64,000 nucleotides of DNA. Origin: Ruminococcus sp. (lineage in GTDB: Bacteria; Bacillota_A; Clostridia; Oscillospirales; Ruminococcaceae). Numbering within the stretch: the stretch's first letter is position 1; each line of letters opens with the position of its first letter. The stretch is from the NCBI GenBank assembly GCA_017480485.1, contig JAFVAN010000003.1, forward strand, positions 1 to 64,000, in the 5' to 3' direction. Below the pieces are notes generated by a model. That model was given only the letters and a program-made list of their open reading frames with translations. It was not told where the DNA came from and searched no databases. Both the position numbers and the translations under genes were made by a program. Below are positions 35,386-42,886 of the stretch, piece by piece.

Positions 35386-35414
35386 TTGAAATAATAGAGG
35401 ATATGTGCTATAAT
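35386..35414 (+). promoter_or_regulatory. Promoter of GH5 cellulase gene
   Basis: TTGAAA (35386-35391), 17-base spacer and TATAAT (35409-35414) with TGTGC context, 31 bases before the start codon. Confidence 0.78.
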
Positions 35415-35445
35415 GAAAAAAACTTCCGAAAGGAGCTGCACTGAT

Positions 35446-36702
35446 ATGAAAAAATTAACTTCGATGCTCTGCGCTGTGCTGATGGCCGCTGTGGCGCTCA
35501 CAGGCTGCGGAGACAGTGATTCTTCGACTGCCGAGAGCAAGGCCGACGGCATCGATAAGGCCGCCGCTGACAGCAAGTCTGCCGAGCCCGCCGAGGATGA
35601 AAACGCCGACCCCGATAACGGCAGCGCCGAGCCCGACACAAAGCCCGAAAAGAAGACCTATGACAAGCCCGTGCTGGCCGACAATTCCGTTGAATTTGCA
35701 AAGAACATGGGCCTTGGCTGGAACCTTGGAAACACCCTTGACGCCACGGGTGCGGGTCTGGAGAGCGAGATCTCCTGGGGCCAGCCCATGACCACCGAGG
35801 AGCTTATAGACTTTGTTCGCGATTCGGGCTTCACCACCATCCGCATCCCTGTTTCCTGGGGTAACCATGTTGACGACGACTACAACATCGACGCCGAGTG
35901 GATGGCAAGAGTGACCGAGATAGTTGACTGGGCCGAGGACGCAGGGCTGTATATCATCATCAATTCTCACCACGACTGTGACAAGTATTTCCCCACCGAG
36001 GAGCACTACGAGGAGAGCGAGCGCTACATCAAGGCCATTTGGGCCCAGATCGCCGAGAACTTCAAGGATTATGACGAGCAGCTTATCTTCGAGTCCATGA
36101 ACGAGCCGAGGCTCATGGGCACCAACAAGGAATGGTGGTTCAACTCTGACGACGAGGAGGGTCTGGAGTCCATCAGGGTCATCTCGAAGCTCAATCAGGT
36201 GTTCGTTGACACCGTTCGCGCTGCTGGCGGAAAGAACGAGACCCGCTTCCTGATGGTTCCCTCTAACGCTGCCAACGCCTACAACGCCATGAGCGAGGCC
36301 TTCACCTTCCCCACCGACACCGTGGACAGCCGCATCATCCTCTCTGTACACGCCTACACGCCCTATGATTTCACAATGAACTATGCGGGCGGCACCGACA
36401 AGTGGGGCCCTCGGAGCAAGGCGGGTCTGAGCTTTATCAGCGACTTGGACAAGACCTTTGTTCAGAACGGCATCGGCGTTGTTATCGGCGAGTTCGGCGC
36501 CACCAACAAGGACAACCTTGACGCCCGTGTTGCTTGGGCCACCGACTACTGCACCATGACCAAGGAGGCGGGCATTGCCTGCGTGCTCTGGGACAACGGC
36601 GGCACCAAGGCCGGCGACGAGAACTTCGGTATGATCGACAGAAACAACTTTGAGATCTACTATCCCGAGCTGCTTAATGCGATGCTGGAGTGCTACAAGT
36701 AA
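35446..36702 (+). CDS. Glycoside hydrolase family 5 cellulase, lipoprotein
   Basis: 418 residues. Lipobox VALTGC places the enzyme on the outer membrane surface, followed by an acidic Asp/Glu/Lys linker (about 20-70) and a GH5 TIM barrel. Catalytic residues: acid/base Glu in SMNEPR (about 214-219) and nucleophile Glu in IGEFGATNK (about 347-355). MGLGWNLGNTLDA (about 86-98) and TIRIPVSWG are the family's cleft motifs. It probably hydrolyses beta-1,4-glucans or mannans to oligosaccharides at the cell surface. There is no dockerin or carbohydrate-binding module, so it is not a cellulosomal subunit. ATG 35446 follows AAGGAG. Confidence 0.93.
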   Translation: MKKLTSMLCAVLMAAVALTGCGDSDSSTAESKADGIDKAAADSKSAEPAEDENADPDNGSAEPDTKPEKKTYDKPVLADNSVEFAKNMGLGWNLGNTLDATGAGLESEISWGQPMTTEELIDFVRDSGFTTIRIPVSWGNHVDDDYNIDAEWMARVTEIVDWAEDAGLYIIINSHHDCDKYFPTEEHYEESERYIKAIWAQIAENFKDYDEQLIFESMNEPRLMGTNKEWWFNSDDEEGLESIRVISKLNQVFVDTVRAAGGKNETRFLMVPSNAANAYNAMSEAFTFPTDTVDSRIILSVHAYTPYDFTMNYAGGTDKWGPRSKAGLSFISDLDKTFVQNGIGVVIGEFGATNKDNLDARVAWATDYCTMTKEAGIACVLWDNGGTKAGDENFGMIDRNNFEIYYPELLNAMLECYK

Positions 36703-36721
36703 AAAAAACGAAGCTCAGATC

Positions 36722-36797
36722 GCGGCGCTGCTTGGCAGCGCCGCAAAGTGCTGAAAACAGGGCCTCACCCCCTTCGGGGTGAGGCCCTGTTTTCAGC
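36722..36797. terminator. Double hairpin, bidirectional terminator
   Basis: A first stem GCGGCGCTGC / GCAGCGCCGC (36722-36744) is followed by a very strong stem GCTGAAAACAGGGCCTCACC / GGTGAGGCCCTGTTTTCAGC (36750-36797) with a CCCTTC-like loop. A- and T-rich arms let it terminate both the GH5 gene and the converging cheX gene. Confidence 0.85.
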
Positions 36798-36841
36798 CGA
36801 ATGCTGCTCGTGCATCGGGCGCAGCATTTCTATAAATTATT

Positions 36842-37726
36842 TCAGTGTACGGAGATGGCGAAGTCCAGCTCGCCGAAGGGATAGACAACGGGGATGCAGA
36901 AGGCGGTGCCGTCGAAGTCTATGTTCTGGCCGTGGAAGTAGCTCTGGGGCTCAAGAGAGAGCTCGTTGCCAAGGTCGTTGGACTCGTTTACAACAAAGAG
37001 GCCGTTGTTTACGTTCAGGAATTCGCCCACGATCTCGTTGACGTATTCGTCCACCTCACCCAGATCCTCCTTGGCGAAGCGCTTGGCAAATTCAAGATAC
37101 TCGCCCGAGCCGCAGCCGATGCAGATATCTGCGGAATACTGGCCCGTGATGCTCTGCTTAACGGTGTACTGCTCGCCGAAGTCCTTGATGATGGAGGCCT
37201 CCAGGGGAGTGAAGTCGTCACCGATGAAGCGGATAAGGCTCTTGAACAGCAGGGTAACGTAATCGGTGTAGATCCTTGCGTTCTCGGCGGTGTTGAAGTG
37301 GAAGAATTCCTTTACCAGCGAGGAGAGCTTGTCGCCCTGATTGTCGGAGATGTCGCTATCGGAGAGGCTGTAGTGCTTCTTGTAGCCCGAGATAGCGGCC
37401 TCAAAGTCGGCATTGGAGAGGGTGCCGTTGTTAACAAGGGTCTGGCCCAGCAGCAGATAGTCGGTGGGCTGCTGCGAGAGCAGCTCGTCAACGTCCGACG
37501 CGGTGAGGTAGCCCAGCTCAACGCAGAGGTCGCCGAAGCGCTTGTCTACGGTCTGCTGGGTAACATTTACGTGCTCGACCTGATCGGCGGTCATGAGCCC
37601 TGCGTGGATGGCGAGAACGCCGAGGCGCATACGGGTGTTTTTCTTGTCGTCGATGGCGGCTGCCAGCGCCTCGGGAGTGACAAGCTTATTGTTGAGCAGG
37701 TAAGCTCCGAAAAATTGTGCAAACAT
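36842..37726 (-). CDS. CheX/CheC-type CheY-P phosphatase fused to four GspE-N (MshEN)-like repeats
   Basis: 294 residues. The N-terminal part has four repeats with exact 29-residue period: G7, G36, G65 and G94 each follow a hydrophobic residue in a pattern such as RLGVLAIHAGLMTADQV or RFGDLCVELGYLT. This resembles the GspE_N/MshEN fold, which binds cyclic-di-GMP in some proteins. After a linker (about 115-145), the C-terminal domain carries a CheX-like active site E227-x2-N230 in DEYVNEIVG, typical of CheC/CheX/FliY phosphatases. Located 13 bases downstream of a CheY gene, its probable substrate. No chemotaxis or flagellar genes are nearby. Confidence 0.72.
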   Translation of the reverse strand: MFAQFFGAYLLNNKLVTPEALAAAIDDKKNTRMRLGVLAIHAGLMTADQVEHVNVTQQTVDKRFGDLCVELGYLTASDVDELLSQQPTDYLLLGQTLVNNGTLSNADFEAAISGYKKHYSLSDSDISDNQGDKLSSLVKEFFHFNTAENARIYTDYVTLLFKSLIRFIGDDFTPLEASIIKDFGEQYTVKQSITGQYSADICIGCGSGEYLEFAKRFAKEDLGEVDEYVNEIVGEFLNVNNGLFVVNESNDLGNELSLEPQSYFHGQNIDFDGTAFCIPVVYPFGELDFAISVH

Positions 37727-37739
37727 AGTATGTCCTCCC

Positions 37740-38111
37740 TTATTTGATCACATTTTTTACGATCTTTTCGATCTGGGAATCCTCGATGGGCTTCTGAACA
37801 AAGTCATAGGCGCCGAGGACTATCGCCTGCTTCAGGTGGCTCTGGGTTCCGACAGAGGAAGCCATAACTACCTTGGCACCGGGGTCGAACTCCTTGATGG
37901 CCTTCAGTGCGTCGATGCCCGTCAGCTTGGGCATAACGATATCCATGAAAACGAGGTCGGGCTTGTTTTCCTTGTACTTGGAAACAGCCTCCTCGCCGTC
38001 GGCGGCCTCGGAGATATTCACAACGCCGATAGAGGTCAGGAACATTCCCAGCTTCTTGCGTGCGAACATCGAATCGTCACAGAGCAATATCTTGACATCC
38101 TTGATATCCAT
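37740..38111 (-). CDS. CheY-like single-domain response regulator
   Basis: 123 residues, one receiver domain only. Acidic pocket D12-D13, phospho-acceptor D57 in LVFMDIVMPK, Ser/Thr switch in VMASSVG and Lys in FVQKPIED. The DSMFARKKL start and SSVGTQ stretch are like stand-alone CheY proteins. It precedes the CheX-type gene, forming a two-gene phospho-switch; the output target is not visible. A GGGAGG site lies upstream, with a promoter at 38203-38231 giving a leader of about 85 bases that has repeated GTACTAT elements. Confidence 0.9.
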   Translation of the reverse strand: MDIKDVKILLCDDSMFARKKLGMFLTSIGVVNISEAADGEEAVSKYKENKPDLVFMDIVMPKLTGIDALKAIKEFDPGAKVVMASSVGTQSHLKQAIVLGAYDFVQKPIEDSQIEKIVKNVIK

Positions 38112-38202
38112 ATATATTTCCTCCCATAGTACAAATAGTACAGATAGTATACAAATGCGCTGTTTTGCCTTTTGAACATATTTACGCTATCATACAATAT
38201 AT

Positions 38203-38231
38203 ATTTTACCACAAATCTTACTAAAAATCAA
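38203..38231 (-). promoter_or_regulatory. Promoter of cheY-cheX pair
   Basis: Minus strand TTGATT (38231-38226), 17-base spacer and TAAAAT (38208-38203) preceded by TGTGG. Confidence 0.62.
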
Positions 38232-38370
38232 GAGGACGGGAGAAAATATTTTGTAGTAATTGTGCATAAAATTGAAGCGGCTTTTTTGGAGGACTGTATA
38301 CGGGGCAGGGAAGGGGGCAGTTCCGTCGCTCTGCGGTGATCTGATCAAATACGCTCTCAGGCGCCTCGCA

Positions 38371-38468
38371 ACGCAGTTCCGTGAGGGAACCCCTTCACAT
38401 CATACAGTTGTAAACGAGCTTGCGAGTGATCACGCGACATGCGCCGTCGCCGCAGCGACGGATTGACA
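38371..38468 (+). repeat. Dispersed intergenic repeat, copy C
   Basis: Contains the 25-base block starting ACAGTTGTAAACGAG at 38404, identical to copy A, plus the CCGTGAGGGAA left part and CACGCGACATGCGCCGTCG right part. The CGTCGCCGCAGCGACG end can fold into a hairpin. Like copy A, it ends at a TTGACA -35 box. Confidence 0.75.
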
Positions 38469-38491
38469 AGCCTGCCCCGCTGTGCTAATAT
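38463..38491 (+). promoter_or_regulatory. Promoter upstream of third ECF operon
   Basis: TTGACA (38463-38468), 17-base spacer and TAATAT (38486-38491) with TGTGC before the -10. It gives an approximately 140-base leader. An ECF-type promoter closer to the gene cannot be excluded. Confidence 0.6.
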
Positions 38492-38638
38492 ACAATTAAC
38501 AATAGTCATTTTTTATCCCGCAAAAAATATTTCAAAAATAATGCAAGGTTTTCTCTCCTTCATGCGTTTTATAAGTGAAACCGATCAAAAGCTCTGGCGC
38601 CTACCCCTTGCGCCGGGGCGAAAAGGGGGTGCGGTTTT

Positions 38639-39121
38639 ATGATCACCGGCAGCGAAGAGGCTGCTTACAAAAAGTATTTCGATATGGTGTGGCGGGTGTG
38701 CTTCGTTATGACAGACGGCAGCAGCGCCGACTGCGAGGACGCCTGCTCTGACACCTTTATGAGATACATACAGCAAAGCAGACAAAACGGCTTTGAGGAT
38801 CAGGAGCACGAGAAGGCGTGGCTGATCGTCACCGCACGCAACGTGTGCCACAGTATGCACAGGCGCCTTTGGCGGCGGGATGTCCCGCTGGAGGAGGCCG
38901 CAGAGATATCCTATACCGAGAGGGCCTACGAGCCCAGCGGTGTGATGGAGGAGATACTAAAGCTCCCCGAAAAGGAAAAAATGGCGATACTGCTGCACTA
39001 CTACGAGGATATGTCCGCACAGAAGATCGCGGAGATATACTCGGTCAGCGAGAACACGGTGTTCTCCTGGCTCCACAGAGGCCGTAAAAAATTAGAAAAG
39101 AGATTGGAGGGTCAGCAATGA
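38639..39121 (+). CDS. RNA polymerase ECF-family sigma factor
   Basis: 160 residues. Region 2 (about 10-70: SADCEDACSDTFMRY) and region 4 (about 100-155: MSAQKIAEIYSVSENTVFSWLHRGRKKL) in ECF layout. AAAGGGGGTG precedes the ATG. It ends in ATGA overlap with the large membrane protein downstream, as at 2080. An acidic, Glu-rich segment links the two regions. Confidence 0.92.
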   Translation: MITGSEEAAYKKYFDMVWRVCFVMTDGSSADCEDACSDTFMRYIQQSRQNGFEDQEHEKAWLIVTARNVCHSMHRRLWRRDVPLEEAAEISYTERAYEPSGVMEEILKLPEKEKMAILLHYYEDMSAQKIAEIYSVSENTVFSWLHRGRKKLEKRLEGQQ

Positions 39122-41574
39122 ACGATAACGAATTCAAAAATATCATAAAGAAAGAATTCGACAGCGTCAAGGCTGCCCCCTCGGCGCAGGAGCGCATCCT
39201 GCGGGAGCTGAAAGGAGCAGGCGACATGGAAGAGAGAACAAAGGATAATATAAACATCACCAATGCTGCGGAGATAAAGAGCAGCCGCAGCTGGACCACA
39301 TCACTTATCGCGGCCGCCGCGGCGGTGGCCGTTGGCGTTGGGGCCTTCGCCGTTACCTCCAACATGGGGGCAAAGAGGGACGACCAGCCGGGAGCCGCTT
39401 CGCAGACAGCGGAAGACGAGGGCACTCCCTTAGGCCTTGAGCCCGCAGAGGGAAGAGAGGGCCTTTACAAGGTGAACGACAACACATATTTCTGTCCGAT
39501 GACCTATAATGCTGCCGAGAGGACCTTTGCCAGTGAGGACGGGATGATCTCGGGCGAAGTATTTCGTGAAGGAGTAGATTTTATTCTCGACAAAGCATAT
39601 CCTACGCCTTCATATATGACGGATTATAAAGTAGAATGGTCCAACAGAATGAACGGCAGAGAGATCGAGGCTGCGGACTACTACCTCGGTTACAATGTTC
39701 AGGCTGTGATCGACGGAGAGGATATACGCTTCGTTACGGACTGCGGCAGAGGTGAGGACCATACCGAACAGGGCGGAGGGCACTCCGGCAGCTTCGAGCA
39801 CTATGGGCTTGTTTATGTCAGCGCAAAAAGCCATCCCGAAAAGGTGACCTTCCGCGCAGTTATCAAGACCACCGACGGCGACACGATCTACTACGGTATG
39901 TACGACAAGGACGTTACCGCCGACACAGAGGGCTATGAGGATGTAAGCACACTGAAGCTTGTAGAAGACGAGGATGCTTACCATCCCGACGAAACGCCTC
40001 TCGGGCTTACCGCTGCCGAGGGCAGGCAGGGCCTTTACGAGCTGGGCGAGGGCAACTACTTTTGCCCGTTCGTATATTACGATAATGAAACATATATCAG
40101 CGAGGACGGAAGAGTAAAAGCCATACTGCGGGACGGAATGGAAGCCGAAAGAGACTACTCTCCCGCAGAGGGCAACAAGATATATGATATCTCCTATTCT
40201 GTCACTATGCCCGAATTCACCGGCGGGACCTTCTTCGCGGGCTTTGAAGTGTATGCGACAGAACTGATGGAGACCTATCCGCTCCAGATCAGCTATTCGA
40301 TGGGCAGCGAGGTCACGGAGAACGGTATCGAATACCGAAGGACAGCAGATGACGGCGACACCATTACGGTTTTGGCGTCTGTGGAAGCTCCCGAATACTT
40401 CGGCTATTCATCCATCAGCCCGAGAGTAACTCTAACCACCGAGAACGGCGAGACTATACAGTATGCTCTGGTATACAACTACATTCCGAAAGCTCCCGCA
40501 GTCATCGAGACGCAGGAGCCCGAAGACACTGACGACTCTCCTCTTGGCCTATCCCCCGCAGAGGGCAAGGAGGGCCTGTGGGTGGTCAACGACGAGACTC
40601 TTTTAAGCCCCTTTGCCTTTGACAAAAACAACGGCAAGTTCACAAGCGCTGACGGCAGGCTGGAGGCCTATGCCTTTGAGGGCATCAGCACCGAGGACTA
40701 CCCCGACACCTTCGGCGAGGACTTTGACCCCGAGACCATGAAGGCCATCGGCCTCAGGATCACGAACGTCAGCGGCGACACCCTGAACGGTATGTACTAT
40801 GCCGGGGCAAACGTGTTCGCCATACGCAAGGAGACCTCCCCCTTGGAGCTGACCTATATGATATGGAACGGCGTTGAGGAGCAGGGCGTGTTTGCTGAGC
40901 TACAGCCCGGTATGGATGTCACCATAGCGCTGGCGGTGCCCAAGGACATCGGCCTCTCAGAGATAACGCCCAGAGCCCTCATAGGCGAGGACGGTATGCG
41001 CATTGTCTATGCGTGTCTTAGTGAGGACTACAGCAGCGCGGATGAGTTACATCATCCCGCGCCGGACAACTGGCCCGCCACTGATGACTCTCAGGATGAG
41101 GACAGCAGCCAGCCAGACGCAGAGGACAGCAGCCAGCCCGAAGGCGTTACAGCCGAGGATGGCGGCGATGTCATCAAGGTGAACGACAGCCAGGTGCTGG
41201 TCCGCCTTATCAAGGACGGCGACACCTACACCAGCGTGGACGGCCGCTTCACGGCTGAGTATTATGTGAAGGAAGGCACACCATTCGTGATCTGGACCAA
41301 CAACACAGGCACCGAGCAGAAGGGCAACTACTTTGGCGGCATCGGCATCTCTCCATTCCTTGTTGACAACAGCAATGGCCCCGAGGTATGGTATCACTAC
41401 TTTGGCATGGAGAACGGCGTGGAAACGACCCTCGGCGCCTTTGAGAGCGTGACCGTTGAGGTGCCTCAGTCCGTAACCGGAGACGTTACCCCCAGAGCGG
41501 TCGTAAAGGGCAGTGACGGAAAGGATTATATCTACATCGGCTTTGACGAGCTGACGTATAACGAGGTGGAATAA
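39118..41574 (+). CDS. Large single-pass membrane protein with TPLGL-type repeat modules, ECF sigma partner
   Basis: 818 residues. The N-terminal ~60 residues are cytoplasmic (KNIIKKEFDSVKAAPSAQERILREL), then a membrane helix (about 62-82) and a 730-residue outer region built of repeats. Modules begin near residues 103 (TPLGLEPAEGREGLYKV), 293 (TPLGLTAAEGRQGLYEL) and 474 (SPLGLSPAEGKEGLWVV), with a shorter fourth near 677. Each runs about 180-190 residues and contains an 'SxDGRxxA' strand. No known family was recognised. A Ser/Asp/Gln-rich linker (about 655-675) separates the last module. Probable anti-sigma/sensor, by position only. Confidence 0.7.
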   Translation: MNDNEFKNIIKKEFDSVKAAPSAQERILRELKGAGDMEERTKDNINITNAAEIKSSRSWTTSLIAAAAAVAVGVGAFAVTSNMGAKRDDQPGAASQTAEDEGTPLGLEPAEGREGLYKVNDNTYFCPMTYNAAERTFASEDGMISGEVFREGVDFILDKAYPTPSYMTDYKVEWSNRMNGREIEAADYYLGYNVQAVIDGEDIRFVTDCGRGEDHTEQGGGHSGSFEHYGLVYVSAKSHPEKVTFRAVIKTTDGDTIYYGMYDKDVTADTEGYEDVSTLKLVEDEDAYHPDETPLGLTAAEGRQGLYELGEGNYFCPFVYYDNETYISEDGRVKAILRDGMEAERDYSPAEGNKIYDISYSVTMPEFTGGTFFAGFEVYATELMETYPLQISYSMGSEVTENGIEYRRTADDGDTITVLASVEAPEYFGYSSISPRVTLTTENGETIQYALVYNYIPKAPAVIETQEPEDTDDSPLGLSPAEGKEGLWVVNDETLLSPFAFDKNNGKFTSADGRLEAYAFEGISTEDYPDTFGEDFDPETMKAIGLRITNVSGDTLNGMYYAGANVFAIRKETSPLELTYMIWNGVEEQGVFAELQPGMDVTIALAVPKDIGLSEITPRALIGEDGMRIVYACLSEDYSSADELHHPAPDNWPATDDSQDEDSSQPDAEDSSQPEGVTAEDGGDVIKVNDSQVLVRLIKDGDTYTSVDGRFTAEYYVKEGTPFVIWTNNTGTEQKGNYFGGIGISPFLVDNSNGPEVWYHYFGMENGVETTLGAFESVTVEVPQSVTGDVTPRAVVKGSDGKDYIYIGFDELTYNEVE

Positions 41575-41603
41575 GCTGCACGCGGCCATATCCTCCAATA
41601 AAT

Positions 41604-41647
41604 AAAAAATGGTACCTCACCCCCTTCGGGGCGAGGTACCATTTTTT
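41604..41647. terminator. Bidirectional terminator
   Basis: AAAAAATGGTACCTCACCCC / GGGGCGAGGTACCATTTTTT hairpin with one mismatch, between converging genes. Confidence 0.92.
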
Positions 41648-41658
41648 CGCTCAATAAC

Positions 41659-42576
41659 TCAATAGACGCTGACGCAGCCATCTGCGATGGACTGTGTTGC
41701 GCAGTTCACGGCCTGCTTGATGGAGTGTATCTTTACGCTGCCGGAGGTGACGGTGACGCTTATGGCGGCCTCGATGCCGTTGCCTTGGGCGTTCTGAATG
41801 TCGATATCGGCCTCCTCGATGGTCACGGTGCCGGCGGTGGGATCGGCGTCGTCGGTGGCCTTGATGCCGTCCTTGCAGGCGGTGACGGTGATGTTGCCTC
41901 CTGTTATCTCCACCTTATCCTCGGCGTAGATGCCCGTTTTGACGGCCGAGATCTCCAGCACTCCGTTCTTTATCCTCAAGTCGTTGGAGGACTTGATGCC
42001 GTGCTTGGTGCTGCCGTAGACGAAAAGCTTGCCCTTGCCCTTGATGGTAAGGTCGTCCTTGGCGGAGATGCAGGCGGAGAATTCGTTGGCGGTGCCGTCC
42101 TTTAGGACGTTTGTAGAGCCCTCAACGAGGTGCAGGGTGCAGCCGTCCGCGGATTCTATCCTGATGGGGGCGGAGGCCAGACAGTCGATCTCGGCGCCGT
42201 CGAGGTAGAGCTCCACCTTATCCTCCTTGGTGGCGCTGACGATTATCTGGCCGTCGTCCAGCTTGCCCGTGAAGTAGTATCTTCCCGGGGCGGTGACGGT
42301 TATCTTTGTGCCGTCGGCTGAAACGCCCTCGGCGCCCTCGGGGATATTCACCTCGCTGCCGTTAAGGGTGATCTCCACGGCCTCCTCGGCGGTGTCGTCG
42401 GTGTCGGCGGGAAGTGTGCCGGAGGCGGGCTCGGTAACAGAGCCGTTAGCCGCGGCGCTGTCGGCGGTCTCCGGCTCTGCCTGCGAGGCGCCGGAGTCGT
42501 TCTCTGCTGTATTTATGCTGGCGCACCCCGAACAGAGAGCCATCGCCAGCGCAAGTATCAGAAGCTTCTTTTTCAT
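41659..42576 (-). CDS. Cthe_2159-type carbohydrate-binding lipoprotein
   Basis: 305 residues from the ATG at 42576, with GGAGG upstream. Lipobox LCSGC, then a Ser/Ala/Glu-rich spacer (about 20-60) and a parallel beta-helix-like domain with regularly spaced short strands: GVSADGTKITVTAPGRYYFTG, IIVSATKEDKVELYLDGAEI, CISAKDDLTIKG, KHGIKSSNDLRI, KTGIYAEDKVEITGG, GIKATDD. This is the pattern of Pfam PF14262, whose founding member from Clostridium thermocellum binds acidic polysaccharides/cellulose. It probably holds plant polysaccharide at the cell surface and complements the GH5 enzyme 5 kb away. Confidence 0.85.
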   Translation of the reverse strand: MKKKLLILALAMALCSGCASINTAENDSGASQAEPETADSAAANGSVTEPASGTLPADTDDTAEEAVEITLNGSEVNIPEGAEGVSADGTKITVTAPGRYYFTGKLDDGQIIVSATKEDKVELYLDGAEIDCLASAPIRIESADGCTLHLVEGSTNVLKDGTANEFSACISAKDDLTIKGKGKLFVYGSTKHGIKSSNDLRIKNGVLEISAVKTGIYAEDKVEITGGNITVTACKDGIKATDDADPTAGTVTIEEADIDIQNAQGNGIEAAISVTVTSGSVKIHSIKQAVNCATQSIADGCVSVY

Positions 42577-42607
42577 AGCATATCCTCCGTGAAAAGGGAT
42601 TTTTTGT

Positions 42608-42636
42608 ATTATAGCACAAAGCGGAGGTTTTGTCAA
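42608..42636 (-). promoter_or_regulatory. Promoter of carbohydrate-binding lipoprotein gene
   Basis: Minus strand TTGACA (42636-42631), 17-base spacer and TATAAT (42613-42608) with TGTGC. Near-consensus, so strong constitutive expression is expected. Confidence 0.8.
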
Positions 42637-42711
42637 ATGGTAGCTGCTACGAGTTCACCTCCATCAAGGTATCAAAAAAGCGCCCCGGTGGGATGCTTTG
42701 GTGGGTATAAT

Positions 42712-42740
42712 AAAACCGCTCCGGGGTCGGGGCGGTTTAT
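42712..42740. terminator. Terminator of the 46-residue ORF transcript
   Basis: AAAACCGC / GCGGTTT stem with GC-rich inner pairs, just after the stop of the small minus-strand gene. A-rich and T-rich flanks on both sides. Confidence 0.65.
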
Positions 42741-42745
42741 AACTT

Positions 42746-42886
42746 CTATGCCGTTTCCTTTTTATCTGTTTTTTCGGGATTACCATCTTCGTCAGTTTTG
42801 AGCATACGCTCTATCATCTCGGCAATCTCTTCTCTGCTCTTCGGTCGGTCATCAATATCTGCTATTGGTCTGTTAGGATTTCGCAT
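42746..42886 (-). CDS. 46-residue charged protein, possible immunity/antitoxin partner
   Basis: Read directly from the sequence: ATG at 42886 preceded by AGGAGG 8 bases upstream, stop at 42746. The 46 residues (MRNPNRPIADIDDRPKSREE..., ending EKTDKKETA) are strongly charged and mostly helical by composition, with IAEMIERMLK as the likely helix. Its start overlaps the end of the phage-capsid/JAB chimera by 14 bases, so translation is coupled. In toxin cassettes such a gene would be immunity, but the family is unknown and it could equally be a capsid-module remnant. Confidence 0.6.
   Translation of the reverse strand: MRNPNRPIADIDDRPKSREEIAEMIERMLKTDEDGNPEKTDKKETA

Larger units (their letters stand above)
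35140..35445. other. Intergenic region between mtnA and GH5 gene
   Basis: A 306-base gene-free stretch holding, from left to right, the minus-strand mtnA promoter, dispersed repeat copy B, an AT-rich segment and the plus-strand GH5 promoter. A short minus ORF spanning 35217-35639 is a shadow of the GH5 gene and the repeat. Confidence 0.7.
38112..38638. other. Intergenic region between cheY and third ECF operon
   Basis: 527 bases without a convincing gene. From left: cheY leader with GTACTAT repeats, minus-strand cheY promoter, dispersed repeat copy C, plus-strand promoter and an AT-rich 150-base leader with no recognisable riboswitch before the sigma gene. A 68-codon plus ORF (38260-38466) encodes repeat-derived sequence with no ribosome site. 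Confidence 0.65.

Noticed and set aside
35446..36702. Cellulosomal enzyme
   Set aside because: No dockerin or carbohydrate-binding module; the lipobox indicates membrane anchoring instead.
38260..38466. 68-codon ORF with HHTVVNELASDHA-like sequence
   Set aside because: Translation of dispersed repeat copy C; no ribosome site. The same peptide would be predicted wherever the repeat occurs.
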